A stretch of DNA of 64,000 nt from Pseudomonas sp. MM223 (GCA_947090765.1 OX352322.1:2711501-2775500), one strand, 5' to 3'; shown: positions 1 through 8,035, numbered from the stretch's first letter. The notes: generated from the letters alone by a model not told the origin. Made by a program: numbers and translations.

Positions 1-455
1 GTGGCGCTGTCTCGGTCATCACCACCGACGGCCCGGCCGGGCGTTTCGGCTTCACCGCTTCGGCGGTGTGCAGCGTGACCGACTCACCGCCCACCTTGCT
101 GGTGTGCATGAACCGTTCTTCGTATTCCAACGAGCAGTTCAAGGCCAACGGCGCGTTGTGCGTGAATGTGCTGGCCGGCACCCATCAGCAATTGTCCGGG
201 GTGTTTGCCAACCGCAACCTGAGCATGGAGGAGCGCTTTGCCTCGGCCTTGTGGACGGTGCTGGAGAGTGGGGCACCGGTGATGCAGGAGGCGCTGGTGA
301 ACTTTGACTGCCGCATTGCCCAGGTGCACGAGGTTGGCTCGCACAGCATTTTTTACTGCGAGATTCAGGATATCCGCCAGGGCGGTGCCGATGATGGGCT
401 GGTGTATTTCAACCGCGCTTATCACCGGGTGTGCGAAACCTCCAAAGCCTGCTGA
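1..455 (+). CDS. iacG: Flavin reductase, 5' truncated (IacG-like)
   Basis: The open frame enters from the left window edge (first full codon at 3) and ends at a TGA at 453-455, so the N-terminus is missing. What remains is the flavin-reductase-like FMN-binding split-barrel domain: the motif GAVSVITTDG near the edge, then GFTASAVCSVT, the SNEQF region, and a C-terminal YFNRAYH segment typical of HpaC/RutF-type NAD(P)H:flavin reductases. Such proteins supply reduced flavin to a partner monooxygenase. The neighbours (MarR repressor, amidase, SnoaL-like protein) match the gene content of indole-3-acetate catabolic (iac) clusters, where IacG is the flavin reductase serving IacA. The domain call is firm; the iacG identity is inference from context, because IacA would lie outside the window. 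Confidence 0.75.
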   Translation, partial: GAVSVITTDGPAGRFGFTASAVCSVTDSPPTLLVCMNRSSYSNEQFKANGALCVNVLAGTHQQLSGVFANRNLSMEERFASALWTVLESGAPVMQEALVNFDCRIAQVHEVGSHSIFYCEIQDIRQGGADDGLVYFNRAYHRVCETSKAC

Positions 456-465
456 GCGCGCGCAC

Positions 466-561
466 CTGTAGGAGCAGCCTTGTGCTGCGAAGAGGTCGGT
501 ACAACCACAACAATTGTGTTGTCGGGACCGGCCTCTTCGCAGCACAAGGCTGCTCCTACAG
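466..561. repeat. Paired REP element (inverted repeat)
   Basis: Two copies of the P. putida REP core CTGTAGGAGCAGCCTTGTGC face each other (466-491 and 536-561) around a shorter dyad (ACAACAATTGTGTT). The pair sits between two convergent genes (ends at 455 and 579) and can form a long hairpin, so it may serve as transcript end or mRNA stabiliser. Confidence 0.8.
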
Positions 562-578
562 GGCCGCGACCAGGCTAG

Positions 579-1058
579 TTAAAAGGTATCCAGGTTATGG
601 AAAACCACTTCGAGCATCTTGTTCAACCGCTGCACCTGCGCCTCGGTCAGCCCTTTGAAGCTGCGCTGGAACAGGTCCCGGGTCACATCCTGCATGCGCG
701 CGATGTTCTGCAAGCCGGCTTCGGTGATGCGTACCTGAGTCACGCGGCCGTCTTCGGGGCTGGGCGCGGTGTCGACCAGGCCGTCGTCCTTCATGCGGTA
801 GACGATCTTGGTGATGGTCGACAGCTTGGCAATGGCATGGGTGGAGATTTCGGAAATGCTCGATTCGCCGTTCTCGTTGAGGATCCACAACACGCGCCAG
901 CGCGGCACGTCGAGGTCGATCTTCTTCAGCAACCGTTCCATGTTCTGGGTATAGCGGCCATGCACACGGGCCAGCCAGTAGAAGGGGAAGTCTTCCTTGC
1001 GAAACTCATCGCTGGCCGGGTCGTGATGGCTGTGGCCTTTGTTCTTCGAGGTGCTCAT
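579..1058 (-). CDS. iacR: MarR-family transcriptional regulator (IacR-like)
   Basis: This 159-residue protein has a polar, His-containing N-terminus followed by a MarR winged helix: the recognition region SSISEISTHAIAKLSTITKIVYRM (about residues 65-90, quoted in part) and the wing motif SPEDGRVTQVRITEAG. MarR proteins are dimers that usually repress adjacent catabolic operons until the substrate or its CoA ester binds. It is divergent from the amidase gene, and the intergenic region holds an imperfect palindrome ACTTGAATGTTCAGGT (1139-1154), a plausible operator for both genes. A near-identical, perfect palindrome lies upstream of the FeaR-like gene at 6071. In iac clusters the regulator IacR is a MarR protein next to iacG and iacH, which fits here. 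The family is certain and the iacR name probable. Confidence 0.72.
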   Translation of the reverse strand: MSTSKNKGHSHHDPASDEFRKEDFPFYWLARVHGRYTQNMERLLKKIDLDVPRWRVLWILNENGESSISEISTHAIAKLSTITKIVYRMKDDGLVDTAPSPEDGRVTQVRITEAGLQNIARMQDVTRDLFQRSFKGLTEAQVQRLNKMLEVVFHNLDTF

Positions 1059-1138
1059 CGCTTCACTACTTGTGCGGAAACAGTCGCGACATCATAGACG
1101 TTTCCGCGTATTTGGCTATTACAAAGCTGCGTCTTAAT

Positions 1139-1154
1139 ACTTGAATGTTCAGGT
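1139..1154. promoter_or_regulatory. Candidate MarR (IacR) operator
   Basis: ACTTGAATGTTCAGGT is an imperfect 16-bp dyad (half sites ACTTGAA and ACCTGAA) in the 120-bp gap between the divergent MarR and amidase genes. A further half site, TTTCAAGTA, follows at about 1159. The same half site forms a perfect palindrome at 6071-6084. Binding by the adjacent MarR protein is inferred. Confidence 0.5.
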
Positions 1155-1204
1155 GATATTTCAAGTATCTGGCGCGCATGCATCAATCAATGGGTGGCAT
1201 GACA

Positions 1205-2338
1205 ATGACAATAATCGTAGAAACCCTCGACCTGGGCGGCAGCGGCCCGCGGGTCGCGATCAAGGACACCATCGATGTCGCCGGTACCGCGACCCGCGCC
1301 TCCAGCCAGGCACTGGAGGATGCGCCGTTGGCCGAGCGGCATGCCGAGGTGGTCAGCCACCTGCTGGCTGCCGGCGCGCGCCTGACGGCCAAGGTCAGCC
1401 TGCACGAACTGGCCTTTGGTACCACCGGCATCAATCGCCATACCGGCACGGCGGCCAACCCGCGCTTTGCGGGGCGTATCCCGGGTGGTTCGTCCAGCGG
1501 CTCGGCGGCTGCAGTGGCCGCCGGCCTGGTCGACTTCAGCCTGGGCACCGACACCGGTGGCTCGGTGCGCGTGCCGGCCTGTTGCTGCGGGGTATTCGGT
1601 TTCAAGCCGACGTTTGGCCGTGTCAGCCGCAAAGGGGTGATGCCGGCCTACAGCAGCCTTGACTGCGTTGGCCCGTTCGCGGCGAGTTTGCCGATGCTGG
1701 TGCGCGCCATGGGCATGATCGACCCCACCTTCGTCCCTGCCCAGGTGCCCGCCAAGGCGCGTATCGGCGTACTGCGGGTAACCGCCGAGGCAGGCATCCA
1801 CAAGGTGGTGCAGGGTGCACTCAGTGCCAGCGGCTTGCCGTTGGGCAATGTCGAGCTCAAGTACTTTGGTGCGGCCTACGACGCTGGCATGGTGGTGATC
1901 AACCGCGAAACGTTCCAGGCCTGTGGCCACTTGCTGGCAACAGGCAAGGTTGGTAGCGACATCGCCGGGCGCCTGGCGGCAGCGGGGCAGACCAGTGATG
2001 CTGCCTTGGCCGAGGCAGAGGCGGTACGCCAGCGGTTTACCGAGGAAGTCGACCAGGCCCTGGCCCGCTACGACGTGCTGGCGCTGCCGACCATGCCGGA
2101 CTTCCCGCTGCGTCTGGAAGAGGCCGCGGATACCCGCGCGGTATTGGGCATGACCTCGCTGGTGCGGCCGTTCAACCTGTCCGGGCACCCGGCATTGAGC
2201 ATTCCATTGGGCAGCGAGGCCGGCCTGCCGGTGGGCCTACAACTGGTGGCGGCCAAAGGTGCGGACGAGAAACTGCTGGCAGTGGCCGAGCGCTTGCTGA
2301 TCAACCTGTATGGCAGCAATGGGGGCACCGATGACTGA
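1205..2338 (+). CDS. iacH: Amidase-signature hydrolase (IacH-like)
   Basis: This protein of about 377 residues belongs to the amidase signature family. The Ser-cisSer-Lys triad can be seen: Lys in RVAIKDTIDVAG, the first Ser in the Gly/Ser-rich block IPGGSSSGSAAAVA, and the nucleophile in DTGGSVRVPA. Amidases of this family hydrolyse amides to acids. In iac clusters the family member IacH is conserved but its role is not settled. Several in-frame ATGs exist (1178, 1190, 1199, 1205); 1205 is preferred because GGGTGG at 1191-1196 gives a good ribosome-site spacing. Its 3' end overlaps the next start (ATGACTGA), so the two genes are translationally coupled. At about 377 residues it is short for the family. 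The family call is strong, the iacH name contextual. Confidence 0.75.
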   Translation: MTIIVETLDLGGSGPRVAIKDTIDVAGTATRASSQALEDAPLAERHAEVVSHLLAAGARLTAKVSLHELAFGTTGINRHTGTAANPRFAGRIPGGSSSGSAAAVAAGLVDFSLGTDTGGSVRVPACCCGVFGFKPTFGRVSRKGVMPAYSSLDCVGPFAASLPMLVRAMGMIDPTFVPAQVPAKARIGVLRVTAEAGIHKVVQGALSASGLPLGNVELKYFGAAYDAGMVVINRETFQACGHLLATGKVGSDIAGRLAAAGQTSDAALAEAEAVRQRFTEEVDQALARYDVLALPTMPDFPLRLEEAADTRAVLGMTSLVRPFNLSGHPALSIPLGSEAGLPVGLQLVAAKGADEKLLAVAERLLINLYGSNGGTDD

Positions 2339-2843
2339 CGTGCTTGAGTTGCAGGCCCGCCTGCAGGTGTTCGAGCATCAGCAGGCCATTCGTGTGTGCA
2401 TCAACCGTTACATGGAACTGTGTGACCGGCTGGATGCCGACACACCGCTGGATGAGCTGGCCGGCTTGTTCACCCGTGAAGCCGTGTGGGAAGGCAAGGG
2501 CGCCAGGTATGCCGCCAGTTTTGGCGGCTACCGTGGTCGCGAGGCGATCCGGGCGATGTTTGCCACCTACATGAAAACCCCGGCGCACTTTGCCTTGAAC
2601 GTGCACTTTCTCACCAGTGAGCTGATCGAAATGGACGGCGAGCAGGGGCTGGGGCGTTGGGTAATGTTGCAGACCAGTACCTTTGCGGATGGCGCATCGC
2701 ACCTGAATGCTGCGCGGCTCACGGTGCGCTTTGTACTGGAAGAGGGGCAATGGCGTATGGCGCATTTCCAGACCGAGAACCAGTTCAGCCGGCCGGTTAC
2801 CGCCTGGAACAGTGAGGCCCCCTTGCCGGTGCCCACAGACTAA
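2331..2843 (+). CDS. iacI: SnoaL/NTF2-like protein (IacI-like)
   Basis: A protein of 170 residues starting at 2331, overlapping the amidase stop codon by 8 bases. It begins with a helical segment (LELQARLQVFEHQQAIRV) followed by the alpha+beta cone typical of SnoaL-like / dioxygenase beta-subunit folds: RYMELCDRLD, FTREAVWEGKG, FGGYRGREAIRAMF, and the C-terminal strands VRFVLEEGQWRMAHF. Proteins of this fold are small hydratases, isomerases or dioxygenase small subunits. IacI of P. putida iac clusters is a protein of this type encoded next to iacH. No catalytic residue can be assigned with confidence. It is probably co-transcribed with the amidase under the MarR operator. Confidence 0.65.
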   Translation: MTDVLELQARLQVFEHQQAIRVCINRYMELCDRLDADTPLDELAGLFTREAVWEGKGARYAASFGGYRGREAIRAMFATYMKTPAHFALNVHFLTSELIEMDGEQGLGRWVMLQTSTFADGASHLNAARLTVRFVLEEGQWRMAHFQTENQFSRPVTAWNSEAPLPVPTD

Positions 2844-2859
2844 GCCCTGACGCGATCAG

Positions 2860-2990
2860 TGTAGGAGCGGCCTTGTGCCGCGAATGGGCCGCAGGGCGGC
2901 CCCGGCAATTTATGCATCAAGGCTTGAATCATGGGGCCGCTTTGCGGCCCTTTCCGACCGGTCCGGCGCCCCGGCAAGGCCGCTCCCACA
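2860..2990. repeat. REP element pair
   Basis: GTAGGAGCGGCCTTGTGCCG at 2861-2880 is paired with GGCAAGGCCGCTCCCACA at 2973-2990, with GGGCCGC/GCGGCCC dyads inside. It lies between two convergent genes (SnoaL-like and porin) in a 167-bp gap and probably terminates or insulates transcription. Confidence 0.75.
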
Positions 2991-3010
2991 AAGGAGCAGC
3001 GTAAGCTCGT

Positions 3011-4331
3011 TTAGAAGGTACTGACGAACACAATCTGGCTATACAGGTTGTTGTTGTCATTGCCCAACTGTGTCCCACCTTGCCCGGCACTGCGCTCTGG
3101 CGTGTACAGCCCCACCAGCGGTACGACCATCAGGTGCTCGTTAACGGTCCATTCCGCGTAAAGGTCCACTTCGTGACCGTCCACATTGCCCAGGCTGCGA
3201 TCGAGGGTGTCGAACTTGAAACCCATCAGCCCCACGTTCAGCGACGAAGTCGGGCTTACCGTCAGCCCCACCTTCTGGATCCGCGCATTGCTGTTGAACG
3301 GCCCTGCATAATTGCCTGCAACCTCCCCCTGGAACCAGGTGCCCAGCCCACGGCCCAGGCCATAGAACAGCGTGTCGTATTGCTCCGAGAACCGGCTGTA
3401 GCGGTAGCTGAGATTGGGCGCCCAGGGCAGGGCGGCGAAGGTCCAGCCAGCCTCCAGGTACCAGGCGTCTTCGGTGGCCGTGTGCGGCTTGTCCTGTTTG
3501 GCGTATTCGCCGGACAGGAACAGGTTTTCCACACCGGCATTGCCCTGGCCACGAATGCTGTAGGTCTTCATGCCGTCGCGTTCCTGCTGCAATGGCGAGG
3601 CGTACTGTTCGTCGACGTGGGTAGTGCCGATGTAGGTCAGGCCGACCGTGCCTGCGTCCGCCACATGCTCCAGCGTAGCCACGTGCATTTCGGTGTTGGC
3701 CTGGGCGCGGTTGTCCGATTGCAGCCACATCAGGTCGCCGCGCCAGCCTTTGCTGCCCCCCAGGCGCAACACGGCGGTCTTGTCGAAGCTTTTGCGTGCG
3801 GCCAGGTAGTAGGCGCCGCCACGGTTGAACTCGCCATCGGCCAGGCCATGGCCAACGTTCAACGAATCGCCCTGGATCAGGAAACCATCACCCACCGCGA
3901 TCATCTGTTTGCCAAACGACAGGTCGATGCCGTCCTCGCCAAGCATCGGCACCAGGTTGCCGGACTTCCAGCCCAGGTAGGCGTCCTCGATCTTGGTGGT
4001 GCGCTCGCTGCCATCGCTGAAACCGGCAGCATCACCGTCACCCCAGGTGCCCGAGCTCGAGCAGGGCAAAGGCCCCGTACAGCGAACCGGCACTGCCCAG
4101 GCGCTGGTCGCCACTCAGCCCGTATTTGATGTAGCCCTCACGCCATGAGGTGGCGCCGGGTTGGTCGCGGGCGATGGCGTAGCGCTCTTCGCTGTGGAAG
4201 ACACCGAACACGGCTTCCACATTGGCGTTCAGGTGGCGCTCGGCATCGCTGTACAGTTCCTGCGCGCAGGTACCCAGCGAAGCCCCGGCCAACAGCGCGG
4301 CCAAGGTGAGGCGGAATGGGCGGTGGTGCAT
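3011..4331 (-). pseudogene. Outer-membrane beta-barrel porin, frameshifted
   Basis: Translation starts at 4331 (Shine-Dalgarno AAGGAAG) with a clear signal peptide (MHHRPFRLTLAALLAGASLG, cleavage near CAQ-EL). The frame runs to a stop shortly after GAFALLELG, while the rest of the protein continues in the +1 frame from TWGDGDAAGFSDG to a C-terminal aromatic residue (VFVSTF), as outer-membrane proteins end. One extra base in CGAGCTCGA (4052-4060) explains the break; removing it restores a barrel of about 440 residues with alternating strands (for example YLGWKSGNLVPMLGEDGIDL, SFGKQMIAVGDGF). Its role would be substrate uptake across the outer membrane, probably for the adjacent amine or auxin pathway. 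The exact porin family is not recognised. It is either a sequencing error or a real null allele. Confidence 0.7.
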
Positions 4332-4454
4332 GGTCTGGCTTCCTTTGTCATGGTTTTGGCAGAAGTCCTGAAGACATGCCACCGATCATGCAGGAAGCCC
4401 CGGCGCGGGCTTTTGCCCTGGCTGCCAGTTGTGTTTGGCGTTGTGCCAGGCCGA

Positions 4455-4487
4455 TAAAAAGCACAAGGCCCCGTGAAGGGGCCTTGG
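4455..4487 (-). terminator. Rho-independent terminator
   Basis: Read on the minus strand, the stem AAGGCCCC/GGGGCCTT (4465-4485, 5-base loop) is followed by GTGCTTTTT. It lies just downstream of the cytochrome c stop at 4511, so it ends that transcript and separates it from the porin gene. Confidence 0.8.
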
Positions 4488-4510
4488 TGATATTGCCATG
4501 AAGGAATGCG

Positions 4511-4909
4511 TTATTTGAGCCCGGCGAGGAAGCAGGTTACCGCCTGACGTTCGCCGGCATCCGGCAGCCCGGCATAGGGCATGTAGGTGCCGGGGACTGC
4601 GGCCTGGGGTTGCTCGATGAAGGCACCGATGGCTTGGGCCGTCCAGCTGGCCTGACGGCTTTTCATGGCCTGCGAGTAGTTGGCGCCCGGCACGCTGCCC
4701 GGGGCACGGCCGACCACGTCGTGCAGGTTGGGGCCCATCATTACCGGGCCGTCCTTTTGTGCCGAATGGCACGCTGCGCAGTCACGGGCGAATACCTGTT
4801 CGCCTTGCTGACGGGTTGGCGCAGCGCAGTCTTCGGCCAGGGCGAGGGGGCTGGCCAGGGTGGCGAGCAGGAAGGGGACTGCGAACTTTCGGGGGGCGAG
4901 GTTGGGCAT
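4511..4909 (-). CDS. Class I cytochrome c, periplasmic
   Basis: A 132-residue precursor starting at 4909 (an upstream open extension lacks signal features). The signal peptide (KFAVPFLLATLASPLALA) is followed by EDC. The haem-binding motif is C44-A-A-C47-H48, and the sixth ligand is probably M110 in TYMPYAGL. Overall it resembles small cytochrome c552/c550 electron carriers. It lies between the porin and the FeaR-like regulator, in the same direction as the amine dehydrogenase operon. It may accept electrons from the quinoprotein amine dehydrogenase or its own cytochrome and pass them to the terminal oxidase; that partner choice is inference. A strong terminator follows. Confidence 0.8.
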   Translation of the reverse strand: MPNLAPRKFAVPFLLATLASPLALAEDCAAPTRQQGEQVFARDCAACHSAQKDGPVMMGPNLHDVVGRAPGSVPGANYSQAMKSRQASWTAQAIGAFIEQPQAAVPGTYMPYAGLPDAGERQAVTCFLAGLK

Positions 4910-5029
4910 CACGCACGGGTCCTGAGTGGGGTCTTGTTGGTCTTTGGCTTGATTGTGCGCCAGGGGCTTACTGCGAGTTTTGCTATGGCTGCCAGGCTGT
5001 TTGTCGGGCTTGCCAAATGGGCTGCCAGT

Positions 5030-5066
5030 GCCGGCCTCTTCGCAGGCGTGCCCGCGAAGAGGCCGG
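5030..5066. repeat. REP-like hairpin after feaR
   Basis: GCCGGCCTCTTCGC and GCGAAGAGGCCGG form a stem around AGGCGTGCCC, immediately after the AraC-family gene stop (5080). It is a single REP unit and may act as the 3' end of the regulator mRNA. Confidence 0.6.
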
Positions 5067-5079
5067 TACAGGCAACCCA

Positions 5080-5994
5080 TCAGTTGGCATGCTGGCGCCG
5101 ATACTCCCCAGGCGTAACCCCAAACCGCGCCTTGAACGCGGTACTGAAATAGCTCGAATCGGAGAACCCCCAGGCATACCCCAGTGACGACACTTTCTGG
5201 TCCATCGCCGGGTTGCGCAGGTGCTCGGCGCAGAAGTCGAGGCGGCGGTTACGGATGTACTGAGCGATCACCAACCCGTGCTTGGCAAAAATGCGGTACA
5301 GGCTTCGCATCGAAATCCCCACTTCACGGGCAATCACTTCGGGCGTGAGCTGTTCGCAGGTGATGCGCTGGTCGATCAGCGCCAGCGCCTTGCGGAACAT
5401 GCGCTCGTGGCTGCCGGGCACCGTGTCGTGGCTGATGGCCGGGCGCAGCAAGGCGATCAGCGCATCAAGCACGGCCTGGCTTTCGTGGTCGGTCATGTGC
5501 CGCGTACGCCCCGTCTCCAGCATCATCAGGCGGGCCATGCTGGCCAGCGGTGTTTGCGCCTCGATACGTTTGGCGCAGGCCACGCCGGTGCCGCGTGTGC
5601 CGCTTTCTACCTGGGCGCGCGGCAGGATCAGCGACAGTTGCCGAGAGCGTTGTTGAAAGTGCATGTCCAGCGGGCTGCTGGCGTCGATCAGGGTCAGGTC
5701 GCCGGCCTGCAGTTCGATGCGCGCACCTTGATGCTCGATGTGCGAGGTACCGGCCAGTTGCAGCACGGCATAGTAATTGTCGGCACCGCTGGCGCGGATT
5801 TCCCGGGGGCCGCGGAACAGGTTCACCTGGGTCATGTCGACGATGCTCATGGAGATCTGGCCTGCCTGGCACTTTTCGAGCTGGCCGACGAACCCCGGGT
5901 CGAGCTTGCGGCCGTTGAAGTGGCCACAGGCTTCATTGACCTGGCTGAGCCAGGCCTGGAAACGGTCGTCGTGAATGCGGGTTGCAGGGATCAT
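5080..5994 (-). CDS. feaR: AraC-family activator, FeaR-like
   Basis: A 304-residue regulator with an N-terminal AraC_binding_2 cupin-like domain (about 20-180, with the motifs SMSIVDMTQVNLFRGPREIR and AGDLTLIDASSPLD) and a C-terminal double helix-turn-helix (about 205-300). The second HTH carries the family signature VSSLGYAWGFSDSSYFSTAFKARFGVTPGEYR. This arrangement is that of FeaR, which in E. coli activates the amine oxidase and phenylacetaldehyde dehydrogenase genes tynA and feaB. Here the neighbours are a quinoprotein amine dehydrogenase operon and a FeaB-like dehydrogenase, so the same role is very plausible. Its own upstream region contains the perfect palindrome CTTGAATATTCAAG, matching the MarR operator at 1139, which suggests control by the auxin-cluster repressor. 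Confidence 0.75.
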   Translation of the reverse strand: MIPATRIHDDRFQAWLSQVNEACGHFNGRKLDPGFVGQLEKCQAGQISMSIVDMTQVNLFRGPREIRASGADNYYAVLQLAGTSHIEHQGARIELQAGDLTLIDASSPLDMHFQQRSRQLSLILPRAQVESGTRGTGVACAKRIEAQTPLASMARLMMLETGRTRHMTDHESQAVLDALIALLRPAISHDTVPGSHERMFRKALALIDQRITCEQLTPEVIAREVGISMRSLYRIFAKHGLVIAQYIRNRRLDFCAEHLRNPAMDQKVSSLGYAWGFSDSSYFSTAFKARFGVTPGEYRRQHAN

Positions 5995-6272
5995 TGGGGG
6001 CCTCGCACGGGTAACGTTGGAACGGGTCGCTTGGGCGACTCTTGGTGTGTTGTTTAAAGTTTAAAAATCACTTGAATATTCAAGCAAAAATCGGGCCTTG
6101 TGGATTACTTGAAACATGCAGGCACACACTAAGTTGATGATATGTATTGGTTTAATTTTGTTTTTCTTCAGTCTGCGAGGAGGGCTGTTGAAGTTTTTGT
6201 ACGCTCAGACTGTGCAAAAACGTGCAGATACTACCCATCAGGTGTTTCGTGCTCGTGCGCAGTCTACGGGCG
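5995..6272. other. Intergenic region upstream of feaR
   Basis: About 280 bases, AT-richer than the surroundings, between the FeaR-like start and the terminator of the amine dehydrogenase operon. It holds the palindrome at 6071-6084, a TTTAAAGTTTAAAAA block (about 6052-6066) that may be part of the feaR promoter, and a second ACTTGAA half site at 6107-6113. A 61-codon frame at 6116-6301 runs through the terminator and is not credible as a gene. Confidence 0.5.
6071..6084. promoter_or_regulatory. Perfect palindrome CTTGAATATTCAAG, candidate MarR operator
   Basis: A 14-bp perfect dyad lies 77 bases upstream of the FeaR-like start codon. It shares the ACTTGAAT half site with the dyad between the MarR and amidase genes. 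This is the only sequence link seen between the auxin and amine modules. Confidence 0.5.
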
Positions 6273-6295
6273 AAAAAAAGCCCGCTGAGCGGGCG
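6273..6295 (-). terminator. Rho-independent terminator of the aau operon
   Basis: On the minus strand GCCCGCT-CA-GCGGGC is followed directly by TTTTTTT (bases 6279-6273). It lies 30 bases beyond the stop of the last gene (cytochrome c, 6325) and marks the operon end. Confidence 0.85.
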
Positions 6296-6324
6296 GGCTG
6301 AAGGCACAACGCTTGCATGTTTCA

Positions 6325-6843
6325 TCAATGGCCGAGGCCGTCGCCGATGGCAATGCCCCTGGCGCGCATATCCTGGATCAAGCCTGCGCGCACATTGGGC
6401 AGGTTCAGCATGCTCTGCTGGCGTACCCGGTGCACTTCCGCACCGGTATAGGCCGGCCATTGTTCAGGCGAGCTGTTACCGGCCATGCCATCGCGCGTCA
6501 GCAACCAGTTGAGCAGGTCGGCGATCTGCTGGTCGTTCAGTGCGGACTGCGAAATGCCCGGCACCCGCACCAGGAACTCACGGCCACCGGGCACCCGCAG
6601 GAAATTACCGACAAAACCCTGCATGCGCGGTGTGTCGTTGGCCGCCGAGCCTTCGCCGTGGTCACGGTGGCAGCCGGCACATTGCAGTTGGTAGTTCACC
6701 GGCACCGAGTAGCCCGCCTGGGCAATGGGTACCGGCGGTACTTCATTGCCGGGGGCTGGCCGCTGGTTGGGGTTGGGCAGGGTCCTGGCCTGGGCCACGG
6801 GGGGCAGCAGGCACAGGAGCAGCAGCAACGTCATGCCGCGCAT
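6325..6843 (-). CDS. Cytochrome c of the amine dehydrogenase operon
   Basis: A 172-residue precursor whose start at 6843 lies 4 bases after the stop of the amine dehydrogenase small subunit, so it is clearly in the same operon. The signal peptide is MTLLLLLCLLPPVAQA. The haem motif is C55-A-G-C58-H59, with M74 (TPRMQGF) a possible sixth ligand. The C-terminal half (YTGAEVHRVRQQSM and onward) has no recognisable extra haem. It is the likely periplasmic electron acceptor of the TTQ dehydrogenase, in place of the azurin or amicyanin used elsewhere. It is not a close relative of the small cytochrome at 4511. Confidence 0.8.
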   Translation of the reverse strand: MRGMTLLLLLCLLPPVAQARTLPNPNQRPAPGNEVPPVPIAQAGYSVPVNYQLQCAGCHRDHGEGSAANDTPRMQGFVGNFLRVPGGREFLVRVPGISQSALNDQQIADLLNWLLTRDGMAGNSSPEQWPAYTGAEVHRVRQQSMLNLPNVRAGLIQDMRARGIAIGDGLGH

Positions 6844-6847
6844 GGCG

Positions 6848-7369
6848 CTACACCGCCACGCCGCGGATGATGGTGACGGTGCAGTTGTAGATCTTCGACG
6901 CCGCACCCAGGCACCAGTTGATGTCGTTATTGTTGAACGGCCGGTACAGCGGCTGTTCATCGTCATTGCGCGAGCAGGCGCACTGGCCGCAGGCGTGCTT
7001 ACCGCAGCAGTCGTTGTACGAGATGATGTAGTTCTTGCCGTCGGCCGGGTTGCGGCAGGTGCCAATCCAGGTCACCAGCGAGGCCTCGGTGCCGGGCGGG
7101 CAGGAGGTGATCGAGCCGCCGCAGCATGAGCACAGGAAGCCGTCGATGGAGCAGTTGCGCCAGTAGTCGCAGCTGGTCTGGTCACCTGGGTCGCCCATCT
7201 TGGGTTGTTCGCCAGCCAGGGCCTTGGCGGTGCGGTCGATGGGTAGCAGCACCGGCAGGGCGGCGCCGGCGACGATCAGCGAACCCAGCCGTGCCAACAC
7301 CTTGCGCCGGGAGGTGGTGTCGGCGACATGGCGGCTGGAGCGTTCAAACAGTTTGTCGAGAAAACTCAT
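6848..7369 (-). CDS. aauA: Aromatic amine dehydrogenase light chain (TTQ subunit)
   Basis: This 173-residue subunit has a long twin-arginine-like leader (SRRKVLARLGSLIVAGAALP) and a cysteine-rich mature domain with ten or more Cys for the disulfide-stapled beta subunit. The two tryptophans that are cross-linked to make tryptophan tryptophylquinone can be placed: W101 (SLVTWIGTC) and W152 (NDINWCLG). The catalytic Asp (D120 in SYNDCC) and Thr (T164 in YNCTVT) fall at the same relative spacing as in the Alcaligenes faecalis enzyme (W109, W160, D128, T172; constant offset of 8). The enzyme deaminates primary arylalkylamines such as tryptamine, tyramine and phenylethylamine in the periplasm. It is followed after 4 bases by its cytochrome c. 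The TYR-rich methylamine-specific enzyme (MauA) is the main alternative; context favours aromatic amines. Confidence 0.88.
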   Translation of the reverse strand: MSFLDKLFERSSRHVADTTSRRKVLARLGSLIVAGAALPVLLPIDRTAKALAGEQPKMGDPGDQTSCDYWRNCSIDGFLCSCCGGSITSCPPGTEASLVTWIGTCRNPADGKNYIISYNDCCGKHACGQCACSRNDDEQPLYRPFNNNDINWCLGAASKIYNCTVTIIRGVAV

Positions 7370-7383
7370 GGTCGGCTCCGCGG

Positions 7384-8031
7384 TCAGTGCTGCGCGCTGT
7401 GCTGGTGGGTGTGGGCGTGAGAGTGGTCATGGTCATGGCTTTGCGGCCCGTCGCCGTGCAGGTAGTGCTGCAGGCTTGCGCTGCCCAGGTGCAAGGTTTC
7501 AAACAGGCTGTCCAGGTGCTCGCGTGAGTTGACCAGGCCTTTGGCGCGCAGGGTGCCGGCCGCGTCGATCAGCACGGCATAGGGCAGTTTGCCGATCTGA
7601 TAGGTCATGCCGACTTCCGGGCCGACCACGTAGCTGGCCTGCTGCAGGCCGTTGGCCTCGATCAGCGCCTGTTGCTCGGCGAAGTCGCCATCGCTGACGT
7701 AGATCACGTCCAGTGAACCGCTGTTGTCCTTGGCGATGGACTTCACCGCCGGCAGCAACGATTTGCACACCGGGCAGCCCGGGGCGAGGAAAAACAGCAA
7801 CTGCGAGCGCTCACCGCGATAGCCGATGTTTACCGGGCGGCCATGGCGGTCGGCGGCAGTCACTTGTGGTGCGGGGTCGTTGACAGTCACGCCTTTGTCC
7901 ACCATCAGCGCGCCGGCCGGGGCGATGCGGCCGTGCAGTACGCCAATCTGGCGCACCAGGGCCATGACGGTAAAGGCCACCGCTACCAGCAGCAGCCAGA
8001 GCAGGATGTTCGATGCGATAAGCAGTTGCAT
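7384..8031 (-). CDS. aauD: MauD-like thioredoxin-fold maturation protein
   Basis: A 215-residue protein with one N-terminal membrane segment (about 5-27) and a periplasmic thioredoxin-like domain with the redox motif C86-P-V-C89. MauD homologues are needed for disulfide formation in, and stability of, the light chain of methylamine and aromatic amine dehydrogenases. The gene lies between aauE and aauA, as in known aau and mau clusters. Its C-terminus is an unusual histidine-rich tail (HDHDHSHAHTHQHSAQH, from about 199 on), which may bind metal ions; this is not a general feature of the family as far as I know. Confidence 0.85.
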   Translation of the reverse strand: MQLLIASNILLWLLLVAVAFTVMALVRQIGVLHGRIAPAGALMVDKGVTVNDPAPQVTAADRHGRPVNIGYRGERSQLLFFLAPGCPVCKSLLPAVKSIAKDNSGSLDVIYVSDGDFAEQQALIEANGLQQASYVVGPEVGMTYQIGKLPYAVLIDAAGTLRAKGLVNSREHLDSLFETLHLGSASLQHYLHGDGPQSHDHDHSHAHTHQHSAQH

Positions 8032-8035
8032 GGGG

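Noticed and set aside
6116..6301. A 61-codon frame with a hydrophobic start between feaR and the aau terminator
   Set aside because: There is no ribosome site, it runs through the terminator of the opposite operon, and its C-terminal half looks random.
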